Positions 25,809 through 35,434 are shown, counted from the first letter of the stretch. The stretch is DNA of 64,000 bases from BOKV01 sp041739225 (GCA_041739225.1 JBGSOG010000006.1:58993-122992); one strand, 5' to 3'. Translations and numbers: made by a program. Notes: a model not told the origin generated them from the sequence alone.

Positions 25809-25813
25809 CAGTT

Positions 25814-26890
25814 TCAGGGTCGCCTTGGCATGCGGAACGGCAACATCAATTTCACCAACGTCGACGCGAACCGGTCACCATTGTAGCTTTCATGCATCAT
25901 GGTGATTTCCTCGCCGTTCAGCACGGTTTTGGCGATCGAACGCATGTAAAACGGTCCATCTTCCAGGGTCCTGACAAGCAGGGGCTTTCTGTCAGGATCA
26001 CATCTGAGAAATCGTTGCATACCCCAAAATCCCTTGCCAAGATTTTGACGCTGCGGTGGCTCAAACGCTGTTCGTTGCCCGTTCTGCGAAAATTCCAGAC
26101 CCAGCAATTTGCGCGAGCCATCCCGGCCTTCGGCATCGTAAAGAATTTTTGCGCCTTCCGACGAGACGCCACGAGACCAGTCCCAGCGGGCAAAGGCGTT
26201 TTCCAAGGGCTCGCTCCCCCAATTGCAATCAAAGTAGCCTTCACCTTCCCATCCGGGGCCATCTTGGCCATCAATCCGGGTTTCGATCCGGGCCCGCGGT
26301 GCAACCGGCCACCAATGGTGCTTTTGGGCACTGTCGAGAGCAAATGGCGCATCGTTCAATATCGACGGGGTCAGCCTGATCGTGCCCGATATTTTCTTTG
26401 GCAGAAATTGTCCAGGCGGGCGCGGCAGCGAAACCTCAGCAAAGCGGATCAACAGCGAACCGCCTTCATACGATAGCGAACTTGGCCCCACCATGAATTG
26501 ACTGGCATTGCGCTTTAGTTCGCCCTTGCCCCGTTCTGTCATCGCCCAGCGGTTCCCGGCCATGGAGTACAGGGCCACATTGATTGCAACGTGGTTTTCC
26601 GGATCGTTGCGACCAGACCAGTGATACCAGGGCGAAAACACCGACCCGACAAATCCGATGACGCTTGCACCAAAGCGTCCACAATCACTCATTCCGTCGA
26701 CATACCACCAGTGGTATCCGCGTGGCGCTACCGGTGCATCAAAGCGTGGTCCAAAAGCAGCGATTTCGCTGCCAGCTGGCCCGAAAGCGCCGCCATTGGC
26801 ACTCCCGCCCCCGGATGCACGCTTCCCCCTGCCAGATAAAGGCCCGGGATTGTTGTTTTCGACCCCGGTCGCGAGAACGAAGCCATCCAC
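25814..26890 (-). CDS. crtC: Acyclic carotenoid 1,2-hydratase
   Basis: The CrtC family adds water to the terminal double bond of neurosporene or lycopene. Conserved blocks are FGPRFDAPV-PRGYHWWYVDGMS, GSVFSPWYHWSGR, DPENHVAINVALY, and later YFDCNWGSEPLE and FARWDWSRG. These begin upstream of the first ATG (26692), so translation must start earlier. The only standard start in range is GTG 26890, which would overlap crtD by 163 nt and give 358 residues; starting at 26692 would cut the conserved opening (292 residues). It lies downstream of crtD on the same strand. Function is certain, start is not. Confidence 0.9.
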   Translation of the reverse strand: MDGFVLATGVENNNPGPLSGRGKRASGGGSANGGAFGPAGSEIAAFGPRFDAPVAPRGYHWWYVDGMSDCGRFGASVIGFVGSVFSPWYHWSGRNDPENHVAINVALYSMAGNRWAMTERGKGELKRNASQFMVGPSSLSYEGGSLLIRFAEVSLPRPPGQFLPKKISGTIRLTPSILNDAPFALDSAQKHHWWPVAPRARIETRIDGQDGPGWEGEGYFDCNWGSEPLENAFARWDWSRGVSSEGAKILYDAEGRDGSRKLLGLEFSQNGQRTAFEPPQRQNLGKGFWGMQRFLRCDPDRKPLLVRTLEDGPFYMRSIAKTVLNGEEITMMHESYNGDRFASTLVKLMLPFRMPRRP

Positions 26891-28236
26891 CCGTGCGAGG
26901 CCCTCCCGTAAATTGCCCCGCCCGATCCTGGAAACATCGTGTTCCAATCCGCCGGGCCGGTGGCGCTCACCGTCCCCTCCGGTTGCAGTTTGAGACCACA
27001 GGCTTCCACCTGACGCATTGTTCGTTTGAGGCATTCGTCTGTCTCGCTGTGGCTGAAAGTCTTTGTGTCGCCGTTTGCCGGTGCATTGATCAACAAATAA
27101 AGCCGCTCAGGCGAATCACCATTGGCAATCGCTCCCCGATCATCGCGGTCATGGGCACAAACATAGACCGTTGGTTTTTCCGGCAATTGGCTGTGCTTGA
27201 AGATCGCGTCGAACTCGGCCTTGTAGTTGTCTGAAAACAAAACGGTGTGGCGTGCAGGCGTCATACCGGACGGCTTGGCCTGCATGGCAAACACCACGGC
27301 GGAAAGCGAGCGGTGTTTTTGCGGCACCGGCTTTGGCCCTGGGCGATTGGCTTGAAGCAAACCCTGCAGTGCAGAGGCATCACCGCAGAATATCAGTTTC
27401 GCGCCATTGGATGTCTCGCCATCTTTGCCAACAACCGAGAAGCCGGTGGATTGCTGGACAATGCGGGTTACCGGAAAATCATGGCGAAACACCACGCCGA
27501 GCCGCTTTGCGGTTTTCTCCAGCGCCTGTGAAAGGGCATGCATGCCGCCTTCAACCAGCCAGACCCCTTCCTGCTCGACATGGGCAATCAGCATCAATGT
27601 AGCGGGTGCAGAAAACGGCGAAGAGCCGACATAGGTCGAATAGCGAGCGAACAACTGCCTCAGTCTTTGATCTGAAAAATAACCTCCCAGTGCCGACCAG
27701 AGGGTCGAAAATGAACGCAACCGCGTCAGGCCCAGCGGGTTTTGCCTTGCAATGCGCGCCACAAGTTCGACCGGATTGGGACGCGGCGCTGCCATGAAAC
27801 TGATTTTCAGGGCATCATGCACTTTGCCTGAATCGCGACAAAAGCGCAGGTAACCCGTTGCATCGGCTTTGCCAGCAAATTGACCGATGGCGTCAGCACT
27901 TTCCGCGCGATTGGCAAAAAGATCGAATTGCGGTCCGTGCGACCAGGCATGGCGGGCCAACACGTCGCATTTTGAAAGACCGATGATGTCTTCCAATCCA
28001 CAGCCTGCCTCCGCCAGCAGTTCATCAAATACCCAGCGCATGGTAAAGACGGTCGGGCCGCCATCCATCCGTGCGTCACCTCCACCAACCAGTCGCATCT
28101 TGCCACCGGAGACCGCTTCCTTTTCGAGCACTTCAACTTCCACGCCTTTTGCAGCCAACGAAATTGCGCAGCAAAGGCCGGAAATACCCGCCCCGACGAC
28201 AATTACCCTATTGCGGTGTCGAATTGCGGAGTTCAT
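26728..28236 (-). CDS. crtD: 1-hydroxycarotenoid 3,4-desaturase
   Basis: 502 residues of the phytoene-desaturase superfamily. FAD motif VIVVGAGISGLCCAISLAAKG at the N-terminus, DGGPTVFTMRWVFDELL where CrtI has DAGPTIVT, and C-terminal GLYLAGGSVHPGAGVPMAAL, which is the CrtD version of the signature. It introduces the C-3,4 double bond into hydroxylated or methoxylated carotenoids after CrtC. It is first in a crtD-crtC unit, divergent from crtE, with two perfect PpsR boxes in the shared 93-bp promoter region. ATG 28236 starts directly before the FAD motif. Confidence 0.95.
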   Translation of the reverse strand: MNSAIRHRNRVIVVGAGISGLCCAISLAAKGVEVEVLEKEAVSGGKMRLVGGGDARMDGGPTVFTMRWVFDELLAEAGCGLEDIIGLSKCDVLARHAWSHGPQFDLFANRAESADAIGQFAGKADATGYLRFCRDSGKVHDALKISFMAAPRPNPVELVARIARQNPLGLTRLRSFSTLWSALGGYFSDQRLRQLFARYSTYVGSSPFSAPATLMLIAHVEQEGVWLVEGGMHALSQALEKTAKRLGVVFRHDFPVTRIVQQSTGFSVVGKDGETSNGAKLIFCGDASALQGLLQANRPGPKPVPQKHRSLSAVVFAMQAKPSGMTPARHTVLFSDNYKAEFDAIFKHSQLPEKPTVYVCAHDRDDRGAIANGDSPERLYLLINAPANGDTKTFSHSETDECLKRTMRQVEACGLKLQPEGTVSATGPADWNTMFPGSGGAIYGRASHGWMASFSRPGSKTTIPGLYLAGGSVHPGAGVPMAALSGQLAAKSLLLDHALMHR

Positions 28237-28270
28237 GGCGATCCGGGTTTGTTGACATTGCCAACCATTG

Positions 28271-28314
28271 TGTCAATCTCTTTTGACAAAGTAAATTGTC
28301 ACCTGATATTTACA
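28271..28314. promoter_or_regulatory. Two perfect PpsR boxes between crtD and crtE
   Basis: TGTCAATCTCTTTTGACA (28271-28288) and TGTCACCTGATATTTACA (28297-28314), both TGT-N12-ACA, with an 8-bp gap (26 bp start to start). This is the classical cooperative spacing of CrtJ/PpsR sites. They end 15 bp before the crtE start, so occupancy should block both directions. Confidence 0.9.
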
Positions 28315-28329
28315 AAGGGAGGAATTGCG

Positions 28330-29199
28330 ATGGACATCTCAAAAAGGATTGATCGTGGCCTTGAGCGCGCAGTTTCTTACGCCACCGCAACCGGTCGCCC
28401 ACCACAATTGTGCGAGGCAGTGAAATATACGTTGTTCCCCGGTGGCGCGCGCGTTCGACCCAGGCTTTGCCTTTCGGTTGCAGCGGCTTGCGGCGACGCC
28501 AATCCGGCTGCGGCCGATGCAGCGGCAACTGCCATCGAACTTTTGCACAATGCATCTCTCGTTCACGACGACCTGCCATGCTTTGATGATTCCGGGCTTC
28601 GCCGAGGCAAACTTTCCGTACATGCAGCATTCAGCGAGCCGATTGCCTTGCTCACCGGCGATGTGCTGATCGTCATGGCGTTTGAAACCATTGCCCGCGA
28701 ATGCGCCCTTACCCCAGACCGGATTGCGCCATTGATGGCCATCATTGGCCGGGCAGTTGGCATGCCGCACGGGATTGTTGCCGGGCAGGCATGGGAGAGC
28801 GAAAGCGAGATCCCGCTTGAGGAATATCACCGCGCCAAGACAGCATCGTTGTTTACGGGAGCGGCTTGTGCCGGTGCCATTGCAGCTGGCAGCGATCCAC
28901 AGCCCTGGCTGATGGTTGGTGAAAAACTCGGAGCCGCTTACCAGGTCGCAGATGATTTGCGCGATGTGCTTTCAGCGCGCGAAGAAATCGGCAAACCAGC
29001 GGGGCAGGATATCGCCAACATGCGTCCAAACGCCGTCGCACGCCTTGGCGTTTCCGGTGCCATTGAACTGCTGCAAAACCTTGTTGGCGCTGCCATGGAT
29101 GCCGTACCCGATTGCCCCGGCGCCGGCAGTTTGCGCGAGCTGATTGGCGGCGAAATGAAGCGCCTGATGCCGAAGAAGCTTTCGCGCTCCGCTGCCTGA
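28330..29199 (+). CDS. crtE: Geranylgeranyl diphosphate synthase
   Basis: 289 residues. The first Asp-rich motif is HDDLPCFDD (Asp80, Asp81, Asp86, Asp87) and the second is YQVADDLRD, typical of short-chain prenyl transferases making C20 chains. FPGGARVRPRLCLS is the conserved diphosphate-binding stretch. ATG 28330 follows GGGAGGAATTGCG, a strong ribosome site; the frame is open further upstream but through the promoter boxes. It feeds both CrtB and BchG. crtF starts 3 nt after its stop. Confidence 0.96.
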   Translation: MDISKRIDRGLERAVSYATATGRPPQLCEAVKYTLFPGGARVRPRLCLSVAAACGDANPAAADAAATAIELLHNASLVHDDLPCFDDSGLRRGKLSVHAAFSEPIALLTGDVLIVMAFETIARECALTPDRIAPLMAIIGRAVGMPHGIVAGQAWESESEIPLEEYHRAKTASLFTGAACAGAIAAGSDPQPWLMVGEKLGAAYQVADDLRDVLSAREEIGKPAGQDIANMRPNAVARLGVSGAIELLQNLVGAAMDAVPDCPGAGSLRELIGGEMKRLMPKKLSRSAA

Positions 29200-29202
29200 G
29201 GA

Positions 29203-30345
29203 ATGGACCGGGACATCGCTGTGCCCGAGCGCAACCCGCCCGCACGTCCAGTCCGGCAAACGCTGGATGAACGCCTTCGCAATTGGCGCAACGCGATGGT
29301 TGGCAGCGAAAAATTTCAGGCAATGGCAAACCGCAATTGGCCGTTGCGAATCATTGCACGCAAGCGCGCACGCGATCTTTTCGCCATCGTGTCGGGCTTC
29401 ATTCATTCGCAGATACTTTTTGCGTGCGTGGAAACCGGCCTGTTTGCGCTGCTGGCAGAATCACCGCGCAGCACGCTCGAAATTGCCAACCATATGGGTG
29501 TGGACGAAGCACAGGCAACAAGGCTGCTCGAAGCAGCACTTGCACTGAAACTTATCAGTCAGGACCGGCAAAAGCGCTGGTGGCTCGACGATGCCGGTGC
29601 AGTGGTCAACGGCAATGCCGGTATTGAATCCATGATCCGGCATCATGCGATGCTGTATCAGGACCTCGCCGACCCCTTGGCGCTGCTGAAAAATCCACAG
29701 GCTCCAACACGGACACAAGCCTTTTGGAGTTATGTTCGCGGCCCGCAGGTCAGCGAGCGGGACGCGCGGCAATATTCCGCACTGATGACAGCAAGCCAGG
29801 ACATGCTGATTGCCGAGATCCTCGATGCCCATGATTTTTCAAGGCACCACACGCTTCTGGATGTTGGCGGCGGCGAAGGCGCGTTTCTCAGAGCAGCTGG
29901 GCACAAATTCCCGGATTTGAAATTGCGCCTGTTTGATTTGCCAGCGGTGGCGGAAATTTCCAGCAATGGCGATGTACCGCTCAATGTTGAACGCTTTGGT
30001 GGCGATTTCTTCAACGACCCTCTTCCCAGGGGAGCAGACTGCATCAGCCTGCTTCGGGTGGTCTGCGACCATGAAGATGAAAGGATCATAGTCCTTTTGA
30101 AAAATGCGCATGCTGCCCTGCCCGATGGCGGCACGTTGCTGGTTGGCGAACCCATGGCTGGCCCAAAGCCTGAGCAGGCACTGGCTGCGGCTTATTTCGG
30201 CTTTTACTTCCTCGCCATGCGTTCGGGGAGATGCAGGACGGCAGACCACATAATTTCGCTGCTCAGGCAAGCCGGCTTCCACCAGTTCTCGGTCAATACC
30301 ACGCGCGCGCCGCTTTCGGCCGGATTGGTCGTCGCACGAAAATGA
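29203..30345 (+). CDS. crtF: Demethylspheroidene (1-hydroxycarotenoid) O-methyltransferase
   Basis: 380 residues. An N-terminal helical dimerisation/winged-helix part (with FIHSQILFACVETGLF and ATRLLEAALAL) is followed by a SAM-binding domain with LLDVGGGEGAFLRAA and the acidic end of beta 2 in LRLFDLPAV. It methylates the 1-hydroxyl of acyclic carotenoids. It is translationally close to crtE (3 nt). With crtC and crtD, and without crtA, the set predicts spheroidene- or spirilloxanthin-series end products. Confidence 0.94.
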   Translation: MDRDIAVPERNPPARPVRQTLDERLRNWRNAMVGSEKFQAMANRNWPLRIIARKRARDLFAIVSGFIHSQILFACVETGLFALLAESPRSTLEIANHMGVDEAQATRLLEAALALKLISQDRQKRWWLDDAGAVVNGNAGIESMIRHHAMLYQDLADPLALLKNPQAPTRTQAFWSYVRGPQVSERDARQYSALMTASQDMLIAEILDAHDFSRHHTLLDVGGGEGAFLRAAGHKFPDLKLRLFDLPAVAEISSNGDVPLNVERFGGDFFNDPLPRGADCISLLRVVCDHEDERIIVLLKNAHAALPDGGTLLVGEPMAGPKPEQALAAAYFGFYFLAMRSGRCRTADHIISLLRQAGFHQFSVNTTRAPLSAGLVVARK

Positions 30346-30352
30346 GCGTATC

Positions 30353-30396
30353 TGTAAATTCTAGTTGACAATCTCCAGTGTAAATTTACGGTTACA
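30353..30396. promoter_or_regulatory. Two perfect PpsR boxes upstream of bchC
   Basis: TGTAAATTCTAGTTGACA (30353-30370) and TGTAAATTTACGGTTACA (30379-30396), 8-bp gap, 26 bp start to start, 18 bp before the bchC start. This is the same arrangement as the well-studied bchC promoter of Rhodobacter and controls the whole bchCXYZ-puf superoperon by read-through. Confidence 0.92.
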
Positions 30397-30414
30397 TTTA
30401 AGGCTGAAGCGGAA

Positions 30415-31383
30415 ATGGCTGCTCTGCCCGGAAACATGAAGATGCATACCGACGCCATCGTTCTTGAAAATCCGCGAATGCTCTCCCTGCAAGGGGTGGG
30501 GCTTGTTGCAGCGGGCGCTGACGATGTGCTGGTCGAGACACAATTTACCGCCATCAGTGCCGGCACCGAGCGATTGCTCTGGGAAGGAACCATGCCGCAG
30601 TTTCCCGGCATGGGTTATCCGCTGGTCCCCGGATATGAAAGTGTCGGCCTTGTTATCGCAGCGGGCGACAATGCCAAATTGCGCATCGGTGAAACGGTAT
30701 TTGTTCCAGGTGCCCGTTGCTATGAAGGCGTGCGCGCGCTGTTTGGCGGAGCGGGATCGCATTTAGTGACCGACCAGGCAAGGGTCTCGAGAATTCCCGA
30801 GGCGCTTGGCATGGACGCAACCCTGCTGGCGCTGGCAGCGACAGCCTACCGTGCTGTCATGTGCAATTCCTCCCGCGCACCTGACCTGATTGTCGGTCAT
30901 GGCGTGCTTGGACGGTTGATTGCCCGCATCACGATTGCCACCGGCAGCAGGGCGCCACTGGTCTGGGAGACCAACGTCGCCCGCCGGGGCGGTGCAACCG
31001 GCTACCTGGTCACAGCCCCCGAAGCATCAGGATCGACTGCTTTCTGCGCAATCGTTGACGCCAGTGGCGACCATGAAATCCTCGACAAGGCCATTGCCCG
31101 CCTGTCGCCACGTGGCGAAGTGATCCTGGCAGGTTTTTACAAGGAACGACTGTCGTTTGCTTTTGCGCCTGCTTTCATGCGCGAGGCAGCCATCCGGATA
31201 TCTTCCGAGTTCAAGCCGGAAGACGTCACAGGAGTTTTGGCTCTGGTTGAAAGCGGCGCGCTTTCACTTGCGGGCCTTGTTACCCATTGCGAACCGGCGG
31301 CCCACGCCGGTGCGGCTTATCAACAAGCATTCGAAGACGCCGCGTGCCTGAAAATGGTTCTGGACTGGAGGAAACAGGCATGA
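30415..31383 (+). CDS. bchC: 3-hydroxyethyl bacteriochlorophyllide a dehydrogenase
   Basis: 322 residues, zinc-free medium-chain dehydrogenase-like fold. It oxidises the C3 hydroxyethyl group to acetyl, the last macrocycle step before tail attachment. Visible family blocks are TAISAGTERLLWEG, FPGMGYPLVPGYESVG, FVPGARCY and VGHGVLGRL, the last being the nucleotide-binding loop. A second ATG at 30436 (MKMHTDAIVLENP) is an alternative start. It opens the superoperon that runs through pufC; its stop overlaps the bchX ATG. Confidence 0.95.
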   Translation: MAALPGNMKMHTDAIVLENPRMLSLQGVGLVAAGADDVLVETQFTAISAGTERLLWEGTMPQFPGMGYPLVPGYESVGLVIAAGDNAKLRIGETVFVPGARCYEGVRALFGGAGSHLVTDQARVSRIPEALGMDATLLALAATAYRAVMCNSSRAPDLIVGHGVLGRLIARITIATGSRAPLVWETNVARRGGATGYLVTAPEASGSTAFCAIVDASGDHEILDKAIARLSPRGEVILAGFYKERLSFAFAPAFMREAAIRISSEFKPEDVTGVLALVESGALSLAGLVTHCEPAAHAGAAYQQAFEDAACLKMVLDWRKQA

Positions 31384-32384
31384 GTGAAGGTGCCCACCAA
31401 ACGCACGAGATGTACATGGCAGCGTTGCGGGAAGAGGCTTCGCACGAGCCTGATTCGCTGCCGGTTTCGAAAGTCAAGAAAGACACCCAGATCATTGCCA
31501 TCTATGGCAAGGGTGGAATTGGCAAGAGCTTCACGCTCGCCAACCTCTCATACATGCTGGCTCAGACCGGACGCAAAGTTTTGCTGATCGGCTGCGATCC
31601 GAAGAGCGATACCACTTCCCTGCTGTTTGGCGGCAAGGCCTGCCCGACCATCATCGAGACTTCTTCCCGCAAAAAGGAAGCCGGCGAGGAAGTGAAGATC
31701 GGCGATGTCTGCTTCAAGCGTGACGGCGTGTTTGCAATGGAGCTGGGCGGCCCGGAAGTCGGACGCGGCTGTGGCGGACGCGGGATCATTCACGGCTTTG
31801 AACTGCTGGAAAAGCTCGGGTTTCATGAGTGGGATTTCGACTTTGTCCTTCTCGACTTCCTGGGCGACGTGGTGTGCGGCGGCTTCGGCCTGCCGATTGC
31901 CCGCGACATGTGCCAGAAGGTTGTTGTGGTCGGGTCGAACGACCTGCAATCACTCTACGTTGCCAACAATGTGTGTTCGGCGGTGCAGTATTTCCGCAAG
32001 CTTGGCGGCAATGTCGGTGTTGCAGGCATGCTGGTCAACAAGGATGACGGCACCGGCGAAGCCAAGGCTTTTGCCGAAGCGGTCGGCATTCCGATCCTCG
32101 CCTCGATCCCGCAGGACGACGACATCCGCCGCAAGAGCGCGAACTACCAGATCATCGGCTACCCCGGTGGTGAGTGGGGTGAGCTGTTCATGACGCTTGC
32201 CGACAATCTGGCTGGCGCGCCGCCGACCCTGCCAAAGCCGCTAACGCAGGATCAGTTGATCGAGCTGTTTGATGCAGCCAAGACAGGCGGCGGCATTGAA
32301 CTGGTCAGCGCCACGGAAGCCGACATGTGCGGCCCGGTCAAGATCACCAAGCCATCCCTCGAAGTCATATACGACGCGGTGTGA
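31380..32384 (+). CDS. bchX: Chlorophyllide a reductase iron protein subunit X
   Basis: 334 residues, NifH-like ATPase. P-loop GKGGIGKSF (43-51), switch motif GCDPKSDTT, and the two cysteines that bridge a [4Fe-4S] cluster across the homodimer, Cys131 in GRGCGGRG and Cys166 in DVVCGGFG. It donates electrons to BchYZ for C7-C8 reduction of the B ring. ATG 31380 overlaps the bchC stop (ATGA). The Phe in place of the usual Thr at the end of the P-loop is normal for BchX and separates it from BchL. Confidence 0.97.
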   Translation: MSEGAHQTHEMYMAALREEASHEPDSLPVSKVKKDTQIIAIYGKGGIGKSFTLANLSYMLAQTGRKVLLIGCDPKSDTTSLLFGGKACPTIIETSSRKKEAGEEVKIGDVCFKRDGVFAMELGGPEVGRGCGGRGIIHGFELLEKLGFHEWDFDFVLLDFLGDVVCGGFGLPIARDMCQKVVVVGSNDLQSLYVANNVCSAVQYFRKLGGNVGVAGMLVNKDDGTGEAKAFAEAVGIPILASIPQDDDIRRKSANYQIIGYPGGEWGELFMTLADNLAGAPPTLPKPLTQDQLIELFDAAKTGGGIELVSATEADMCGPVKITKPSLEVIYDAV

Positions 32385-32389
32385 CGGAC

Positions 32390-33946
32390 ATGGATCGCGC
32401 ACCCGAACCACATTCCGAAGACGCCCTGCCAATCAGCGAAGAAGCTGTGGCTGCGCGCGCGGAACTGGATGGCAGTTGCCATTCGGGAGCAGAGAAAATG
32501 CGTGCCTCGGCAGTAGCGAGTGGCAAAGCCGAATTGATGGAGCGGCTGGAAAAGGATTACCCCAAAGGACCACACGACCAGCCGCAATCCATGTGCCCTG
32601 CATTCGGTTCGCTGCGTGTTGGTTTGCGCATGCGCCGCGTGGCGACGATTCTCTCAGGCTCAGCCTGCTGCGTTTACGGCCTGACCTTCACTTCGCATTT
32701 TTACGGCGCACGCCGCTCTGTCGGCTATGTGCCGTTCAGCTCGGAAACACTGGTCACCGGCAAACTGTACGAAGACATTCGCGATGCGGTAAAGCTGATG
32801 GCGGATCCGGAAAAATACGATGCCGTGATCGTCACCAATTTGTGTGTGCCAACGGCTTCCGGGGTGCCGCTGCAGGGGCTGCCGAAGGAAATCGACGGCG
32901 TTCGCATCATCGGCATTGACGTGCCGGGCTTTGGCGTACCGACGCATGCCGAGGCCAAGGATGTGCTTTCCGGCGCCATGCTGCGCTATGCACGCAAGGA
33001 AGCGGGCGATGGGCCGGTGCAGGCGCCGCGCCAGGGTGTCAGTGAAAAACCAAGCATCGCGCTGATTGGCGAGATTTTCCCGGCCGATCCGGTAATCATT
33101 GGCGGAATGCTGGCCCCGATGGGCCTGGCTGCCGGCCCGACTGTTCCGGTGCGTGAATGGCGTGAATTGTATGCAGCGCTTGATTGCGTGGCAGTTGCAG
33201 CCATTCATCCGTTTTACACCTCGGCCATCCGTGAATTCCAGGAAGCAGGGCGACCGGTTCGCGGTTCCGCACCGGTCGGCCTGGAAGGCACCGACGCCTG
33301 GCTCAACGCCATCGGCAGTGCCGCCGGGGTCTCGCAAACTGAAATTGACAAGTCGCGCAATGCCTTCCTTCCGGCTATCAAGGCAGCGGTTGCCGCAAAT
33401 CCGGTCAAGGGTCGCATCACGCTTTCGGGCTATGAGGGCTCCGAGCTGATCGTTGCCCGCTTGCTGGTCGAATGTGGTGCCGACCTGCGCTATGTCGGCA
33501 CGGCCTGCCCGAAAACCCAATGGCTTGCCGAAGACGCTGCCTGGCTTGAAGCACATGGCGTCCACATCCAGTACCGCGCTTCGCTGGAGCAGGATGTTGC
33601 CGCGTTCCGCGAATTCAAACCCGACCTTGCCATCGGGACCACGCCTGTGGTGCAAAAGGCAAAAGAGGCGGGAACCCCTGCCCTCTATTTCACAAACCTG
33701 ATTTCCGCCCGTCCGCTGATGGGCCCGGCAGGTGCTGCTTCACTGAGCGGCATCGTCAACGCAGCCATCGCCAACAAGGCGCGCTTCGATGCGATGAAAG
33801 ACTTCTTCGAGGGCGTAGGCACCGGAGACAGTGCCGGCATCTGGGAAACCACGCCGGTGGCCAACACTGCATTTCGCAAGAAATATGAAGCCCGCACCAA
33901 AATTTCCCAGAACGCGGTTGATTCCGGGGAGGCCGTTGGATGTTGA
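32390..33946 (+). CDS. bchY: Chlorophyllide a reductase subunit Y
   Basis: About 518 residues, NifD-like subunit of the BchYZ heterotetramer. Cysteines for the catalytic [4Fe-4S] cluster sit in SMCPAFGS, SGSACCVYGLTF and VTNLCVPTASG. It binds chlorophyllide a with BchZ. ATG 32390 begins 5 nt after the bchX stop; a GTG at 32381 overlapping that stop is an alternative. The N-terminal 60 residues are acidic and variable. It overlaps bchZ by 7 nt. Confidence 0.95.
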   Translation: MDRAPEPHSEDALPISEEAVAARAELDGSCHSGAEKMRASAVASGKAELMERLEKDYPKGPHDQPQSMCPAFGSLRVGLRMRRVATILSGSACCVYGLTFTSHFYGARRSVGYVPFSSETLVTGKLYEDIRDAVKLMADPEKYDAVIVTNLCVPTASGVPLQGLPKEIDGVRIIGIDVPGFGVPTHAEAKDVLSGAMLRYARKEAGDGPVQAPRQGVSEKPSIALIGEIFPADPVIIGGMLAPMGLAAGPTVPVREWRELYAALDCVAVAAIHPFYTSAIREFQEAGRPVRGSAPVGLEGTDAWLNAIGSAAGVSQTEIDKSRNAFLPAIKAAVAANPVKGRITLSGYEGSELIVARLLVECGADLRYVGTACPKTQWLAEDAAWLEAHGVHIQYRASLEQDVAAFREFKPDLAIGTTPVVQKAKEAGTPALYFTNLISARPLMGPAGAASLSGIVNAAIANKARFDAMKDFFEGVGTGDSAGIWETTPVANTAFRKKYEARTKISQNAVDSGEAVGC

Positions 33947-35391
33947 TCATCGATCACGACCGCGCCGGTGGATATTGGGGTTCTGTATACGCCTTTACGG
34001 CTATCAAGGGGTTGCAGGTAATCATCGACGGTCCGGTCGGCTGCGAAAACCTTCCGGTCACCTCGGTGCTGCATTACACCGACGCCCTGCCCCCGCACGA
34101 ACTTCCCATTGTCGTCACCGGACTTTCCGAAGACGAACTTGGAAAGAAGGGTACGGAAATGGCGATGAAGCGGTCGCGCAAAGCGCTTGACCCTTCCCTG
34201 CCAGCCGTCGTCGTAACCGGCTCCATCGCCGAAATGATCGGCGGCGGCGTGACGCCTGAAGGCTCCAACATCCAGCGTTTTCTACCGCGCACCATTGATG
34301 AAGACCAATGGCAGAGCGCTGATCGTGCGCTGAAATGGCTGTGGACGGAATTCGGCCCGAAAAAGGGCAAAGCGCCTGGCGCCAAAGCGCCCGCGCCAGG
34401 CCAGAAGCCGAAAGTCAACATTATCGGTCCGATCTATGGCACGTTCAACATGCCGTCTGACCTTGCCGAAATCCGCCGCCTGATCGAGGGCATCGGCGCA
34501 GAAGTCAATTTGACTTTCCCGCTCGGCAGCCATCTTGCCGATGTAACGAAACTGGCGCAGGCGCAAGCCAGTGTTTGCATGTACCGCGAATTTGGTCGTG
34601 CGCTATGCGAGGCAATCGACCGGCCTTTCCTGCAGGCTCCGATCGGCATTCATTCGACGACAGCCTTCCTGCGCAAGCTGGGTGAAATGCTCGGACTGGA
34701 CCCGGAGCCGTTCATTGAGCGCGAGAAGCACACGACCTTGAAGCCGATGTGGGATTTGTGGCGCTCGGTCACCCAGGATTTTTTTGCCACGGCCAGCTTT
34801 GCCATTGTGGCGCAAGAAACCTACGAGCGCGGCATCCGCAATTTCCTGGCTGAGGAAATGGGCCTCCCCTGCAATTTCTCCTTCCAGCGCCGGGCCGGCG
34901 TGAAGCCGGACAACCACGCCATCCGCGAAGCGATCCGCACGAAGGCGCCGCTGATCCTGTTCGGCTCCTACAATGAACGGCTCTACCTGGCCGAAACCGG
35001 CGGCAAGTCGGTTTACATTCCGGTTTCATTTCCCGGCGCGATCATCCGCCGCCATACCGGCACGCCTGTCATGGGCTATTCGGGCGCTGCCTGGCTGATC
35101 CAGGAAGTGTGCAATTCATTGTTCGACGCTCTGTTCAACATCATTCCGCTTTCGAGCGAAATGGACCGGGTCGAAGCAACGCCTGCCCGTGGCTTTGCGC
35201 AGCTTTCATGGAGCGCTGACGCAAATGCGGAACTCGAAGCGCAGATTTCCAGCGAGCCTGTTCTGGTTCGCATTTCAACTGCCAAAAAATTGCGTGAGGC
35301 CGCCGAACGGGCAGCCCGCAGCGATGGCCGCTCACAGGTCGAGATCAACGATATTCGCCGGGCGACCGGCAAAACAAAGGCCGATGCCTGA
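33940..35391 (+). CDS. bchZ: Chlorophyllide a reductase subunit Z
   Basis: 483 residues, NifK-like partner of BchY. The opening MLIIDHDRAGGYWGSVYAF and the cluster-ligand region DGPVGCENLPVTSVLHYTD are diagnostic; IGPIYGTFNMPSDL and YNERLYLAE follow. A small Pro/Ala/Lys linker near residues 145-165 (KGKAPGAKAPAPGQK) is probably a flexible surface insertion. The protein is followed 43 nt later by pufQ, and the puf promoter may lie within or just after bchZ. Confidence 0.96.
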   Translation: MLIIDHDRAGGYWGSVYAFTAIKGLQVIIDGPVGCENLPVTSVLHYTDALPPHELPIVVTGLSEDELGKKGTEMAMKRSRKALDPSLPAVVVTGSIAEMIGGGVTPEGSNIQRFLPRTIDEDQWQSADRALKWLWTEFGPKKGKAPGAKAPAPGQKPKVNIIGPIYGTFNMPSDLAEIRRLIEGIGAEVNLTFPLGSHLADVTKLAQAQASVCMYREFGRALCEAIDRPFLQAPIGIHSTTAFLRKLGEMLGLDPEPFIEREKHTTLKPMWDLWRSVTQDFFATASFAIVAQETYERGIRNFLAEEMGLPCNFSFQRRAGVKPDNHAIREAIRTKAPLILFGSYNERLYLAETGGKSVYIPVSFPGAIIRRHTGTPVMGYSGAAWLIQEVCNSLFDALFNIIPLSSEMDRVEATPARGFAQLSWSADANAELEAQISSEPVLVRISTAKKLREAAERAARSDGRSQVEINDIRRATGKTKADA

Positions 35392-35434
35392 ACGCCAGAA
35401 GGCGTTTGGCTGTCGCCAAACCGGAGGAAGACAG

